Below, one piece after another: positions 44,065-52,115 of a stretch of DNA of 64,000 bases. Below the pieces are notes generated by a model. It saw nothing but the letters and a program-made list of their open reading frames with translations. It was not told where the DNA came from and did no database searches. Every line of letters starts with the position of its first letter. Position 1 is the first letter of the stretch. Made by a program: the position numbers and the translations under genes. The DNA comes from Streptomyces fumigatiscleroticus (lineage in GTDB: Bacteria > Actinomycetota > Actinomycetes > Streptomycetales > Streptomycetaceae), in assembly GCF_014647975.1 (NCBI RefSeq), contig NZ_BMQF01000004.1, positions 372,001 to 436,000 on the forward strand, written 5' to 3'.

Positions 44065-45315
44065 TCACCCCCAGGGCAGCCACGCCCGCACCTCGAAGCC
44101 GCCGCCGGGGGTGGGGCCGTGCTCCAGGGTGCCGCCCGTCAGCGTGGCACGCTCGGTCAGGCCGATCAGGCCCTGCCCGGAGCCGGGGACGCGGGGCACC
44201 TCGCCCCCGGGGGGCGTGTTGCGCACGGCCACGGTCAGGCCGTCGCCCGGTGCGCCGGTGACACAGGCGGTGACCTCGGTGCCGGGCGCGTGTTTGCGGG
44301 CGTTGGTCAGGGCCTCCTGGACGATCCGGTAGACGGTGCGGCCGACGGAGGCCGGGACGGCGGCGGGGTCGGTGACCCGGCCGGTGAGCACGGCCTTCAT
44401 GCCGGCTTCCCGGCTCTCGGCGACAAGCGTGTCCAGCGCGGCGAGCGTCGGCTGGGGGCGGCCCTCCTCGTCGGGCTCCCCGGCGCGCAGCACGCCGATG
44501 ATCTCGCGCAGGTCCTGGAGGGCCTCGTGGGCGCTCTCGCGGATGACGCCGGCCGCCCGTGCGACCTCCTCGCGGGAGGCGTCGGGCCGGAACTCCAGGG
44601 CGCCCGCGTGCACGCTCAGCAGGGACAGCCGGTGGGCGAGCACGTCGTGCATCTCCCGGGCGATGGACTCGCGGGCGAGCCGTTGCGCCTGCTCCGCCCG
44701 CAGCCGCGCCTCCGTCTCGGCACGCCGCACCTGGTCGCGCAGGCTCAGCATGAGCTGCCGCTTGGACCGGGCGAGCAGGCCCCAGCCGATGGCCGACAGA
44801 TTGAGCAGCGCGGTGAGCGCCACCGCCGCCGCATAGGGCAGGTCGGGATCCGGACGCAGCCGCAGCAGCAGCGGGACCAGCGCGAGGGTGGCGCCGCCCA
44901 CCCAGGCCACGTACCGGAAGGGCCGGTGCAGCGCCAGGGTGAAGAGGCTGACCAGGGCGGCACCGCCCGCGGTGTTCGAGACGAGGCCGACGGGCACCAT
45001 CGCGACGGCGAACCCGGCCGGCCACCGGCGCCGCAGCCAGACCGCCGCGCAGGCCAGGGCGCCGACCAGCTGGTCGACGGCGGCGAGCGCCTGCGGGGTG
45101 TCCGGGTCGTCGGTGACGGTGTCGGCGGCCAGCAGGCCGATCACGACGGCCAGCAGGAAGCAGGAGAAGTCGACGATCCAGTCACGTGCCGTGCGCCGGG
45201 GCCGCCGCCCGGACCGCTCGGCGTCGGGGTCGAGCGCGTGGACGAGGGCGGACGGGAAGAGCCACCGGCGTCCCGCGAACGCCGGCGGGGCCTGCGCCGG
45301 TTCGTCATCTCTCAC
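44065..45315 (-). CDS. Sensor histidine kinase, HisKA_3 type
   Basis: 416 residues from GTG 45315 (a TTG three codons upstream is possible). Membrane region with five or more segments in the first 180 residues. HisKA_3 dimerisation with H223 (IAREMHDVLAHRLSLL), then a HATPase with VQEALTNARKHAPG (N box) and GQGLIGLTER (G box). Partner of the NarL-type regulator downstream. A TAGATT element 8 bases before the GTG hints at a leaderless transcript. Confidence 0.92.
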   Translation of the reverse strand: MRDDEPAQAPPAFAGRRWLFPSALVHALDPDAERSGRRPRRTARDWIVDFSCFLLAVVIGLLAADTVTDDPDTPQALAAVDQLVGALACAAVWLRRRWPAGFAVAMVPVGLVSNTAGGAALVSLFTLALHRPFRYVAWVGGATLALVPLLLRLRPDPDLPYAAAVALTALLNLSAIGWGLLARSKRQLMLSLRDQVRRAETEARLRAEQAQRLARESIAREMHDVLAHRLSLLSVHAGALEFRPDASREEVARAAGVIRESAHEALQDLREIIGVLRAGEPDEEGRPQPTLAALDTLVAESREAGMKAVLTGRVTDPAAVPASVGRTVYRIVQEALTNARKHAPGTEVTACVTGAPGDGLTVAVRNTPPGGEVPRVPGSGQGLIGLTERATLTGGTLEHGPTPGGGFEVRAWLPWG

Positions 45316-45494
45316 GGTCGGCAAATCTACGCAGCGGCGGCCGTCCGCACCGTGGTCGGGCGCCGGATCACCGACCGAAGTCGCGGGGAACCAGACTTTC
45401 GGCGCGTCCGGCCGGGCGGACCGGCATCCTTCGGCGGGCCGGGCTCGCCCCGCGGCCGATGTGCGTGGGGGGTCCGCGGGGCGAGGGTCTTCCC

Positions 45495-45695
45495 ATGAGA
45501 CAGGTGCTGGGATTTCTCGGATTCATCGCCCTGGTGCAGGGCGTGCTGGGCCTGGTGGCCAGGTTCGCGGACCTGGACCGGGGCCTCGTGCGGCGGCTGG
45601 ACTTCCTCGACGGCTACGAGGTGTACGCGAGCGTCGCGCTGATCGTGCTGTCGTTCGCGCTGTTCGCCGCCGCCGAGAGCCGGAGGTCCCGGTGA
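45495..45695 (+). CDS. Small two-pass membrane protein
   Basis: 66 residues: MRQVLGFLGFIALVQGVLGLVARF, a polar loop (ADLDRGLVRRLDFLDGYEVY) and a second segment ASVALIVLSFALFAAAE, ending ESRRSR. GAGGG lies upstream of the ATG. Function unknown. The last codons are part of a 17-base inverted repeat that should terminate the transcript. Confidence 0.75.
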   Translation: MRQVLGFLGFIALVQGVLGLVARFADLDRGLVRRLDFLDGYEVYASVALIVLSFALFAAAESRRSR

Positions 45696-45727
45696 GCCCG
45701 GGCCGGGGAACCGGGACCTCCGGCTCC
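45678..45727. terminator. Strong hairpin terminator overlapping a stop codon
   Basis: Arms of 17 perfect complementary bases (45678-45694 and 45711-45727) around a 16-base loop. The first arm holds the last five codons of the small membrane gene. Positioned between convergent genes, so it can act for both. There is no T-run, as usual in Streptomyces. Confidence 0.75.
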
Positions 45728-45731
45728 GGCC

Positions 45732-45959
45732 TCAGCAGCCGTAGTCGATCAGGTCGAACGAGGCGTAGTGGTCGGCGGTGTAGTAGTCCTCCTGGTACTC
45801 CTCACCGGTGACGACACGGCGGGCGCCGCGGGTGGAGGAGCCGGGCGTGATGAACGACGGAGGCGGACCGAAAGGTTCCGGTTCCGCTCCGGCGGCGGTC
45901 GAGGTCGGCGTCCGTTCACCGCCAGCGCCCCGGCCCGGCGGCGGCTGGGATGGGGGCAT
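45732..45959 (-). CDS. Small protein with acidic/aromatic tail ending in cysteine
   Basis: 75 residues at most (ATG 45959), N-terminal part proline-rich and disordered. From about residue 35 every codon has a G/C or typical third base, and the tail TGEEYQEDYYTADHY then ASFDLIDYGC is rich in Tyr, Asp and Glu and ends with the only cysteine. Such a tail does not look like chance. The ATG overlaps the start of the divergent SDR gene, no Shine-Dalgarno sequence is visible, and the true start could be elsewhere. Could be a peptide precursor or a small regulatory protein; no recognised modifying enzyme is adjacent except a P450 3.6 kb away. Confidence 0.45.
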   Translation of the reverse strand: MPPSQPPPGRGAGGERTPTSTAAGAEPEPFGPPPSFITPGSSTRGARRVVTGEEYQEDYYTADHYASFDLIDYGC

Positions 45960-46734
45960 GACTTCTCAGGAGATACGCGAAGAGACCTCCCGGACGCGTG
46001 ACGAGACCCTCACCGGCAAGGTGGCCCTGGTCACCGGTGGCAGCCGGGGCATCGGCGCGGCGACGGCGCTCCGGCTGGCCCGGGCCGGCGCGGACGTGGC
46101 GATCACCTACGTCAGCGGCGAGGAAGCGGCCGAGGACGTCGTACGGGCCGTCGAGGCGCGGGGGCGCCGGGCGGTGGCCCTGCGGGCGGACTTCGCCGAC
46201 GCGGCTCAGGCGGCGGGGACCGTGGAGCGGGCGGTCCGGACACTGGGCGGCCTCGACGTGCTGGTCAACAACGCGGGCGTCGGGGTGCTCGGCCCGCTGG
46301 AGAGCCTCTCGCCCGCCGATGTGGACCGCGTGCTCGCCGTGAACGTGCGCGGCGTCTTCCTGGCCTCGCAGGCCGCGGCCGCCGTACTGCCCGCCGGGGG
46401 CCGGATCATCACGATCGGCAGCTGCATGACCCAGCGCGTGCCCGGCCCCGGCGGAACGCTCTACGCGATGAGCAAGTCGGCCCTGACCGGCCTGACCAGG
46501 GCCCTGGCGAGGGAGCTGGGCGGACGCGGCATCACGGCGAACGTCGTCCACCCCGGGCCGACCGACACCGACATGAACCCCGCCGACGGGCCGTACGCGG
46601 CGGACCAGGCGGCGATGACCGCGCTGGGCCGTTTCGGCACGGCCGACGAGGTGGCGTCCGTGGTCGTGTTCCTGGCCGGAGCGGCGTACGTCACGGGCGC
46701 GGAGTACGCGGTGGACGGGGGACACGCCGCGTGA
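45958..46734 (+). CDS. Short-chain dehydrogenase/reductase
   Basis: 258 residues. TGGSRGIGAATALRLA binds the nucleotide, LVNNAGVGVLGPL, catalytic Ser in TIGSCMTQ, and YAMSK (Y169, K173). C-terminal VTGAEYAVDGGHAA is classic for SDR family members like 3-oxoacyl-ACP reductase. ATYVSGEEAAED-type loop after the second strand suggests NADP(H) preference (TYVS rather than Asp). Substrate unknown. Convergent with the allantoicase gene and ended by a shared hairpin. Confidence 0.93.
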   Translation: MTSQEIREETSRTRDETLTGKVALVTGGSRGIGAATALRLARAGADVAITYVSGEEAAEDVVRAVEARGRRAVALRADFADAAQAAGTVERAVRTLGGLDVLVNNAGVGVLGPLESLSPADVDRVLAVNVRGVFLASQAAAAVLPAGGRIITIGSCMTQRVPGPGGTLYAMSKSALTGLTRALARELGGRGITANVVHPGPTDTDMNPADGPYAADQAAMTALGRFGTADEVASVVVFLAGAAYVTGAEYAVDGGHAA

Positions 46735-46742
46735 GGTACGCC

Positions 46743-46780
46743 GGGGGGTGCACCGGCGCTGTCACGCCGGCGCACCCCCC
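46743..46780. terminator. Bidirectional hairpin terminator
   Basis: GGGGGGTGCACCGGC and GCCGGCGCACCCCCC pair over about 14 bases with one mismatch, separated by an 8-base loop, in the gap between the convergent SDR and allantoicase genes. Confidence 0.75.
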
Positions 46781-46789
46781 GCGCGGGGG

Positions 46790-47905
46790 TCAGCCACCCA
46801 GCTCCTGGTGGCGTGCCGTCAGCGCCGACGCGCCGTCCTCCGTCAGGGAGCCGTGCAGCCTCAGGCGGGAGATGCCGCCGTCCGGGAAGATGTCCACGCG
46901 CGCGTGCGTGCCGACGGCGGGGGCGGGCAGGACGAAGCGGTGGTCGGTGTCGGGCTGGAGGCGGGTGCGCGGCAGGATCTCGCGCCAGTCGCCGTCCTCG
47001 CCGTCCTTCACGGACACCGACGCCCAGCCGGCCGCGTTGCCCTTCAGATACGCCGTGTCGATCTCGATCGCCCGTATCTCGGACCGGGCGGCCAGCCGGT
47101 AGCGGATCCAGTCGTTGCCCCGGTCGCGCCGGCGGCGGGTCTCCCAGCCGTCGTCCATCTTGCGGGAGCGGCCCGGCCGGATGGTGTTGGCGGCGGGCGA
47201 GTAGAAGAGGTCGGAGGCGTCCTCGACCCGGCCGCCGTTCTCCAGGGCGACGACGTCGAAGGTGCCCAGCGCCGCCAGCCAGGACGGGTCCGGGACGACC
47301 TCGCCGTACACGCGCAGGCGGGCGATGCCGCCGTCGGGATGCTGGTTGAGACGCAGATGGGTGAAGCGCTGTTCGGCCGAGACGGCGAAGCCGTTCGCCG
47401 CGTGGCCGCCGACCGGGGTGCGCGGGACGAGGGTCGTCCACTTCACGTCGTCGGCCAGCAGCTCCTCGACAGAGGGGGAGCCCGGCACCGAGGCGGCCTC
47501 GACGGAGACCGCCTGCGGGTGGTTGCCGCGGAAGTGGGCGGTGTCGACGACGATCCCGCGGATCACGCCGGGGGCGCCGAGCCGGATCAGGGCCCAGTCG
47601 TGGTCGTCGTCGGTGGGCCAGGGGTGCCCGGCCCCGGTGCCGCGGCGCCGGCGGGTCTCCCAGCCGTCCATGACCTTGCCCTTGTGCCCGAAGTGCTCGG
47701 GGTCGAACTCGGCGCGCTCCGGCACCAGCAGGTTCTCGCGCTGGGCGAAGAACTCGTCGTTGGCCGCGACGACCGCGGCGCCCAGCCGCCGGTCGGCGAG
47801 GTCCGCGCAGCGGGTGAAGGGGAAGTCGGCGGTGCGGTAGTCCGCGTACGGGTCGCCGCCGCCGTAGGGGCTCGCGTCGCCGGTGAAGCCAGGGATCGCC
47901 GTCAC
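46790..47905 (-). CDS. alc: Allantoicase
   Basis: 371 residues from GTG 47905. Hydrolyses allantoate to ureidoglycolate and urea. The two related beta-sandwich halves each carry the family pattern: GKVMDGWETRRRRG with DWALIRLGAPGVIRGIVVDTAHFRGNHP, and SRKMDDGWETRRRRDRGNDWIRYRLAARSEIRAIEIDTAYLKGN, followed by RLRVYGEV and RLRLHGSL. Immediately downstream of allantoinase with 53 bases between, so the two form an operon that carries out consecutive steps. Confidence 0.95.
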   Translation of the reverse strand: MTAIPGFTGDASPYGGGDPYADYRTADFPFTRCADLADRRLGAAVVAANDEFFAQRENLLVPERAEFDPEHFGHKGKVMDGWETRRRRGTGAGHPWPTDDDHDWALIRLGAPGVIRGIVVDTAHFRGNHPQAVSVEAASVPGSPSVEELLADDVKWTTLVPRTPVGGHAANGFAVSAEQRFTHLRLNQHPDGGIARLRVYGEVVPDPSWLAALGTFDVVALENGGRVEDASDLFYSPAANTIRPGRSRKMDDGWETRRRRDRGNDWIRYRLAARSEIRAIEIDTAYLKGNAAGWASVSVKDGEDGDWREILPRTRLQPDTDHRFVLPAPAVGTHARVDIFPDGGISRLRLHGSLTEDGASALTARHQELGG

Positions 47906-47958
47906 GTGATCAGGTCTGCCTTTCGGTGGTCGGCCGCCGTGGGAGGAGGCGGACGGGG

Positions 47959-49296
47959 TCAGGGGGTCCGGGTGAGGAGTCGTCCCTTCGGTTCGGTGAA
48001 CTCGCCGTCCGCCTGGATGCGCCGGCCGCGCAGCCAGGTGGACTTCACGACGCCGTGCAGGGTGCGGCCCGCGTACGCCGTGACGCGGTTGCGGTGCTGG
48101 AGGGCCGCCGGATCGACGGTGAAGGTCTCGTCGGGGGCCAGGACGGCGAAGTCGGCGTCGCGGCCCGCCTCGATGGCGCCCTTGCGGTCGAGACCGGCCA
48201 GCCGCGCCGTCCGCTCCGACATCCAGCGGACGACGTCCTCCAGGCCGTGGCCGCGCCTGCGGGCCTCGGTCCACACGGCGGCCAGGCTCAGCTGGAGGCC
48301 GGAGATGCCGCCCCAGGCGGTGGCGAAGTCGTCGGTCTTGAGGTCGGCCGTCGACGGGGAGTGGTCGGTGACCACGCAGTCGACGGTGCCGTCCGCGAGC
48401 GCCTGCCACAGCAGGTCCTGGTTGGCGGCCTCCCGGATGGGCGGGCAGCACTTGAACTCGCTGGCGCCGTCCGGGACTTCCTCGGCGGTCAGGGTCAGGT
48501 AGTGCGGGCAGGTCTCGGCGGTGACGCGGACGCCGTCGGCCCGGGCCTCGGCGATCAGCGGCAGCGCGTCGGAGGAGGACAGGTGCAGGATGTGCACCCG
48601 CGCGCCGAACCGCCGGGCCTGCGCGATCAGGGCGGCGATCGCGGTGTCCTCGGCGCCGCGCGGGCGGCTGGCGAGGAAGTCGGCGTACCGGGGACCGCCC
48701 TGCTGCGGGGCGGCGGCGAGGTGGTGCGGGTCCTCGGCGTGCACGATCAGCAGGCCGTCGAAGGCGGCGATCTCGGCCAGGGCGCGGGCCAGTTGGTCCT
48801 GGTCGAGGTGCGGGAACTCGTCGACGCCCGAGGGTGACAGGAACGCCTTGAAGCCGAAGACGCCGGCCTCGTGCAGCGGGCGCAGGTCCTTGACGTTGCC
48901 GGGCAGCGCGCCGCCCCAGAAGCCGACGTCGACATGGGCCTTGTCGGCGGCGACCCGCTGCTTGATCCGCAGGTGGTCGACGGTGGTGGTCGGCGGGAGC
49001 GAGTTCAGCGGCATGTCGACCAGGGTGGTGATGCCGCCGGCCGCCGCGGCGCGGGTGGCGGTCCAGAAGCCCTCCCACTCGGTGCGGCCGGGGTCGTTGA
49101 CGTGCACGTGCGTGTCGACCAGGCCGGGCAGCAGCACATGGTCGCCGACGTCCTCCAGGCGGGCGCCGGGGGGCACTTCGGCGTCGTGGGGCAGTACGGC
49201 CGTGATCGTGCCGCCGGCGACCGCGACGGATGCGGCGCGTGTCCCCTCGGGAGTGATCACGCGCGTCGAGCGCAGCACCAGTTCGGCGTCGGACAT
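47959..49296 (-). CDS. allB: Allantoinase
   Basis: 445 residues. Opens allantoin to allantoate. Amidohydrolase with [16 protein letters not shown] (zinc His pair), carboxylated K150 in [45 protein letters not shown] and CVVTDHSPS. The GVDEFP loop is characteristic of allantoinase rather than dihydropyrimidinase. Divergent from the IclR-family regulator gene with 271 bases of regulatory DNA. Confidence 0.96.
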   Translation of the reverse strand: MSDAELVLRSTRVITPEGTRAASVAVAGGTITAVLPHDAEVPPGARLEDVGDHVLLPGLVDTHVHVNDPGRTEWEGFWTATRAAAAGGITTLVDMPLNSLPPTTTVDHLRIKQRVAADKAHVDVGFWGGALPGNVKDLRPLHEAGVFGFKAFLSPSGVDEFPHLDQDQLARALAEIAAFDGLLIVHAEDPHHLAAAPQQGGPRYADFLASRPRGAEDTAIAALIAQARRFGARVHILHLSSSDALPLIAEARADGVRVTAETCPHYLTLTAEEVPDGASEFKCCPPIREAANQDLLWQALADGTVDCVVTDHSPSTADLKTDDFATAWGGISGLQLSLAAVWTEARRRGHGLEDVVRWMSERTARLAGLDRKGAIEAGRDADFAVLAPDETFTVDPAALQHRNRVTAYAGRTLHGVVKSTWLRGRRIQADGEFTEPKGRLLTRTP

Positions 49297-49320
49297 CCCA
49301 GCCCCTCTCTCGCCGCCGTC

Positions 49321-49354
49321 TTACGTGCGGGAAACGGGATTTACATCCACGTAA
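49321..49354. promoter_or_regulatory. Spaced inverted repeat TTACGTG/CACGTAA upstream of allB
   Basis: TTACGTG (49321-49327) and CACGTAA (49348-49354) are perfect inverted 7-mers separated by 20 bases, 25 bases upstream of the allB start. It may be a regulator site or a leader hairpin. No known protein assigned. Confidence 0.4.
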
Positions 49355-49359
49355 TGAAT

Positions 49360-49376
49360 TTCAACGTTCTGTTGAA
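49360..49376. promoter_or_regulatory. Palindrome TTCAAC-N5-GTTGAA, candidate operator
   Basis: Perfect 6-base arms separated by 5 bases, about 64 bases upstream of allB. IclR-type repressors bind palindromes of this size. It resembles, but is not identical to, the TTCC-type sites nearer the regulator gene. Confidence 0.5.
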
Positions 49377-49452
49377 GGAGTCTTCATGCCCACTCCTGCG
49401 CCGTCAAGGGCACACCCACCACGGACACGCTCGACGACCCCACTCTGGACGT

Positions 49453-49488
49453 TTCCACAAAGCGGAATTAGAATTCCAGCAAGCAGAA
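49453..49488. promoter_or_regulatory. Tandem IclR-type operator sites
   Basis: TTCCACAAAGCGGAA at 49453-49467 and TTCCAGCAAGCAGAA at 49474-49488; centres are 21 bases apart, two helical turns, so two dimers would bind on the same face. The region is 80-115 bases upstream of the regulator start. A third copy of the pattern (TTCCACTATGAGGAA) is in front of malate synthase at 52042. Confidence 0.65.
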
Positions 49489-49567
49489 CGTAGCTATGCA
49501 CAAGCGGGGAGTCAACCGGCCGCCGGGTAGGCTTCTGCCCTCCCGCCAGTCCCGAAAGGAACGCGCC

Positions 49568-50371
49568 GTGCCGACGTCCAGCGCCAGCACCACCGGCTCA
49601 GCCAGGTCCTCCGCCAGCGGCGGCGTCCAGTCCCTGGAGCGCGCCTTCGACCTGCTCGAACGGATGGCGGACGCGGGCGGCGAGGTCGGCCTGAGCGAGC
49701 TGTCCGCGAGCAGCGGGCTGCCCCTGCCCACCATTCACCGTCTGATGCGCACCCTGGTGGCCTGCGGTTACGTCCGTCAGCAGCCCAACCGCCGTTATGC
49801 GCTGGGCCCGCGGCTGATCCGCCTCGGCGAGTCCGCCTCCCGGCTGCTGGGCACCTGGGCCCGCCCCCATCTGGCCCGTCTGGTCGACGAGACCGGCGAG
49901 ACGGCCAACATGGCGCTGCTCGACGGCGACGAGATCGTCTATGTGGCGCAGGTGCCGTCCAGGCACTCGATGCGGATGTTCACCGAGGTCGGCCGGCGTG
50001 TACTGCCGCACTCCACCGGCGTCGGCAAGGCCCTGCTGGCCGGCTTCCCGCCGGAGGAGGTGCGCGCCCTGCTCGCCCGCACCGGCATGCCCGCCGCGAC
50101 CGAGAAGACGATCACCACGCCGGAGGGCTTCCTGGCGGCGCTGGAGGATGTGCGGCGGCGGGGGTACGCGGTCGACGACAACGAGCAGGAGATCGGCGTC
50201 CGCTGCCTGGCGGTGCCCGTGCCGGACTCCCCCACCGCGGCGGCCATCTCCATCTCCGGCCCGGCCGGGCGGGTCACCGAGGCCGCGACCGACCGGATCG
50301 TGCCGGTGCTCCAGCAGGTCGCGGCGGAACTGTCGCGGACGCTGGCGAGTTCGGGCGGTACGGCGGCTTAG
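49568..50371 (+). CDS. allR: IclR-family repressor of ureide genes (AllR-like)
   Basis: 267 residues from GTG 49568, chosen for AAAGGA 8 bases upstream. N-terminal HTH (VQSLERAFDLLERMADAGGEVGLSELSASSGLPLPTIHRLMRTLVACGYVRQ) and the IclR effector domain (ANMALLDGDEIVYVAQVPS, VLPHSTGVGKALLAGF, VRCLAVPVPDS). Divergent from allantoinase-allantoicase and upstream of malate synthase, the same order as AllR in Streptomyces coelicolor, where it represses allantoin genes. Effector is probably an allantoin-pathway intermediate. Confidence 0.92.
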   Translation: MPTSSASTTGSARSSASGGVQSLERAFDLLERMADAGGEVGLSELSASSGLPLPTIHRLMRTLVACGYVRQQPNRRYALGPRLIRLGESASRLLGTWARPHLARLVDETGETANMALLDGDEIVYVAQVPSRHSMRMFTEVGRRVLPHSTGVGKALLAGFPPEEVRALLARTGMPAATEKTITTPEGFLAALEDVRRRGYAVDDNEQEIGVRCLAVPVPDSPTAAAISISGPAGRVTEAATDRIVPVLQQVAAELSRTLASSGGTAA

Positions 50372-50386
50372 CGCTTCGCGCGTCTT

Positions 50387-50524
50387 GGGGGGTGCGGTGC
50401 CTGTCGTCCGGGGGGTGCGGTGCCTGTCGTCCGGGGGGTGCGGTGCCTGTCGTCCGGGGGGTGCGGTGCCTGTCGTCCGGGGGGTGCGGTGCCTGTCGTC
50501 CGGGGGGTGCGGTGTCTGTCGTCC
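50387..50524. repeat. Six tandem copies of a 23-base GC-rich repeat
   Basis: Unit begins with six G, followed by TGCGGTGCCTGTCGTCC. Five copies are identical and the sixth has one change. It begins 16 bases after the allR stop. Unit size is not divisible by three and the reading frames through it differ between copies, so it is non-coding. Copy number probably varies between strains. Confidence 0.92.
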
Positions 50525-50604
50525 GGGGCGCGGTGCGGTGTGTGCCGTCTGCGGGTGCGTCGTGGCTGGTCGCGCAGTTCCCCGCGCCCCTTACGAGCCT
50601 CACT
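50525..50604. repeat. Common Streptomyces intergenic element
   Basis: Contains GGCTGGTCGCGCAGTTCCCCG followed by CGCCCCTTACG, a sequence that occurs in many Streptomyces intergenic regions. It forms no open gene. It links the 23-base and 48-base arrays. Confidence 0.6.
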
Positions 50605-50607
50605 CTC

Positions 50608-50841
50608 GCGCCCCTTGGGAGCTTCAGCCCCGCGGCCCTCACGGACCCCAGCCCCGCGCCCCTTGGGAGCTTCAGCCCCGCGGCCCTCACGGACCCCAGC
50701 CCCGCGCCCCTTGGGAGCTTCAGCCCCGCGGCCCTCACGGACCCCAGCCCCGCGCCCCTTGGGAGCTTCAGCCCCGCGGCCCTCACGGGCCCCAGCCCCG
50801 CGCCCCTTGGGAGCTTCAGCCCCGCGCCCCTTACGAGCCTC
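50608..50841. repeat. 48-base tandem repeat, four full copies plus part
   Basis: The unit starts GCGCCCCTTGGGAGCTTCAG and continues CCCCGCGGCCCTCACGGACC; copies begin at 50608, 50656, 50704, 50752 and 50800 (partial). The array is bounded on each side by GCGCCCCTTACGAGCCTC, 240 bases apart. The core resembles the dispersed element at 50565-50600, so the array probably arose by slippage of that element. The frame is open on both strands, but this follows from the GC content and unit length; I do not call a gene. Confidence 0.9.
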
Positions 50842-50877
50842 GGGCTCGCGTTCCTTGGGAGGCTCGGCCTCGTGTGT

Positions 50878-51195
50878 CTAGGGGCGTGCGGGGTCGCTGA
50901 AGAGGTCGATGGCTCGGTGGACGTCCGAGAGGCCTCTCGACAGGGCGCTGACCGAGCCGATCGCGGAGGCGATGACCAGCAGGGAGCGGCGGAGTCGCGC
51001 CGTGTCGGGGATGCCGTCGGCCGCCGCCGTCGAGGCCAGTCCGGCCAGTTCCTCCTCCGCCACACCCCGGTCGGGCAACTCGGCGGGGTACGCGGCGAGT
51101 TGGCGGCGCAGGCGGGACACCGCGGTCCGCAGCTCCGTCACCCTCGGGTCCTCGTCGCCGCCCGTCACCGGCCTCTGCCTCAAGCTCCGCAACAC
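50878..51195 (-). CDS. Small helical protein of unknown function
   Basis: 105 residues from GTG 51195 (GGGGGAG 5 bases upstream). Mostly alpha-helical: VTELRTAVSRLRRQLAAYPAELPDRGVAEEELAGLASTAA and LRRSLLVIASAIGSVSALSRGLSDVHRAIDLF. DUF assignment not known. Codon use is typical for coding DNA up to the stop (TAG) at 50878. Lies between allR and the MobA-like gene, which suggests, but does not prove, a link to the ureide locus. Confidence 0.7.
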   Translation of the reverse strand: MLRSLRQRPVTGGDEDPRVTELRTAVSRLRRQLAAYPAELPDRGVAEEELAGLASTAAADGIPDTARLRRSLLVIASAIGSVSALSRGLSDVHRAIDLFSDPARP

Positions 51196-51382
51196 AGCAC
51201 TCCCCCTCGCACGCCGTCGTGCGCCTGTCTGTCGTGGTCCCGCCGGGCATCCCGCGACGTTGGTCGGGCGCCGGGGGATGCGGGCAAGTAAACGCCTTCC
51301 GGTGCGGAACGCGCCACCGGCTGCACCGAAATTCGCCTCTCCGTAAGCGGGCGCACGCCGGGGCGTCAGGTATGCAGGAGGC

Positions 51383-51982
51383 ATGACGGAGAACAGAGAC
51401 CAGATCGCCGGGGTGCTGCTCGCGGCGGGCGGCGGGCGGCGGCTCGGCGGGCGGCCCAAGGCACTGCTGGAGCACCGGGGACGGCCGCTCGTCGAACACG
51501 CGGCGGGCGTCCTGCGCGCGGCCGGCTGCACCCTCGTCCACGTGGTGCTGGGCGCCCGGGCCGGCACCGTACGGGACCGCGCCGAACTGGGCGGCTGTGT
51601 GCTCGTGGACAACCCGGCGTGGGAGCAGGGCATGGGGACGTCCCTGCGCGCGGGGCTCGACTCGCTCGCCGGGACGGGTGCGCGGGCCGCGCTGGTGCTC
51701 CTCGTGGACCAGCCCGGTATCGGCGTGGAGGCGGTGGCGCGGGTGCGCGCGGCGTACCGGGACGCAACGACGCTCGCCTCCGCCTCGTACGCCGGTGTGC
51801 GCGGTCACCCCGTGCTGCTCGGCGCCGCCCACTGGGCGGGCGTCGCCGCGACTGCCACCGGGGACCGGGGGGCACGCGCCTATCTGAGGGAGCACCAGGA
51901 GGCGATCACGCTCGTCGAGTGCGGGGACGTGGCACGGCCGTACGACATCGACACGGAGGCCGACCTGGTCCATCTCCGCTGA
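51383..51982 (+). CDS. MobA-like NTP transferase (molybdenum cofactor cytidylyltransferase type)
   Basis: 199 residues. Nucleotide-binding LLAAGGGRRLGGRPKALLEHRGRPLVEHA, followed by NPAWEQGMGTSLRAGLDSL and VLLVDQPGI, the pattern of MocA/MobA-like enzymes that attach CMP or GMP to molybdopterin, or of purine-degradation associated NTP transferases. Xanthine dehydrogenase, which produces the urate precursor of allantoin, needs such a cofactor. That would explain its place among ureide genes, although no dehydrogenase gene is in the window. Confidence 0.88.
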   Translation: MTENRDQIAGVLLAAGGGRRLGGRPKALLEHRGRPLVEHAAGVLRAAGCTLVHVVLGARAGTVRDRAELGGCVLVDNPAWEQGMGTSLRAGLDSLAGTGARAALVLLVDQPGIGVEAVARVRAAYRDATTLASASYAGVRGHPVLLGAAHWAGVAATATGDRGARAYLREHQEAITLVECGDVARPYDIDTEADLVHLR

Positions 51983-52041
51983 CGCCCGTCCGGCGGCCTT
52001 GCCTCGACCCGGAGATTCTCGACATCAACAAACCATTGAAC

Positions 52042-52056
52042 TTCCACTATGAGGAA
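52042..52056. promoter_or_regulatory. IclR-type operator upstream of malate synthase
   Basis: TTCCACTATGAGGAA, a perfect TTCC-N7-GGAA site, 60 bases before the malate synthase ATG. It has the same spacing and first six bases as the first site at 49453. Suggests that the AllR-like protein links allantoin use to glyoxylate assimilation. Confidence 0.6.
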
Positions 52057-52115
52057 ACTACTATCCACTGACCAGAAACGCCTCGTCGCACGCTCGCTGA
52101 AGGAAGTGACAACTC

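Noticed and set aside
45732..45959. Lasso-peptide precursor interpretation of the small ORF
   Set aside because: No lasso cyclase or leader peptidase in the window, and the Thr-leader rule does not fit a Gly-first core; left as an unclassified small protein.
50387..50841. Possible CRISPR array
   Set aside because: Copies abut without unique spacers, and no cas genes are present.
50392..51291. Open frames through the 23-base and 48-base repeats
   Set aside because: Periodic repeat-encoded peptides without ribosome binding sites; frames are open on both strands because of composition.
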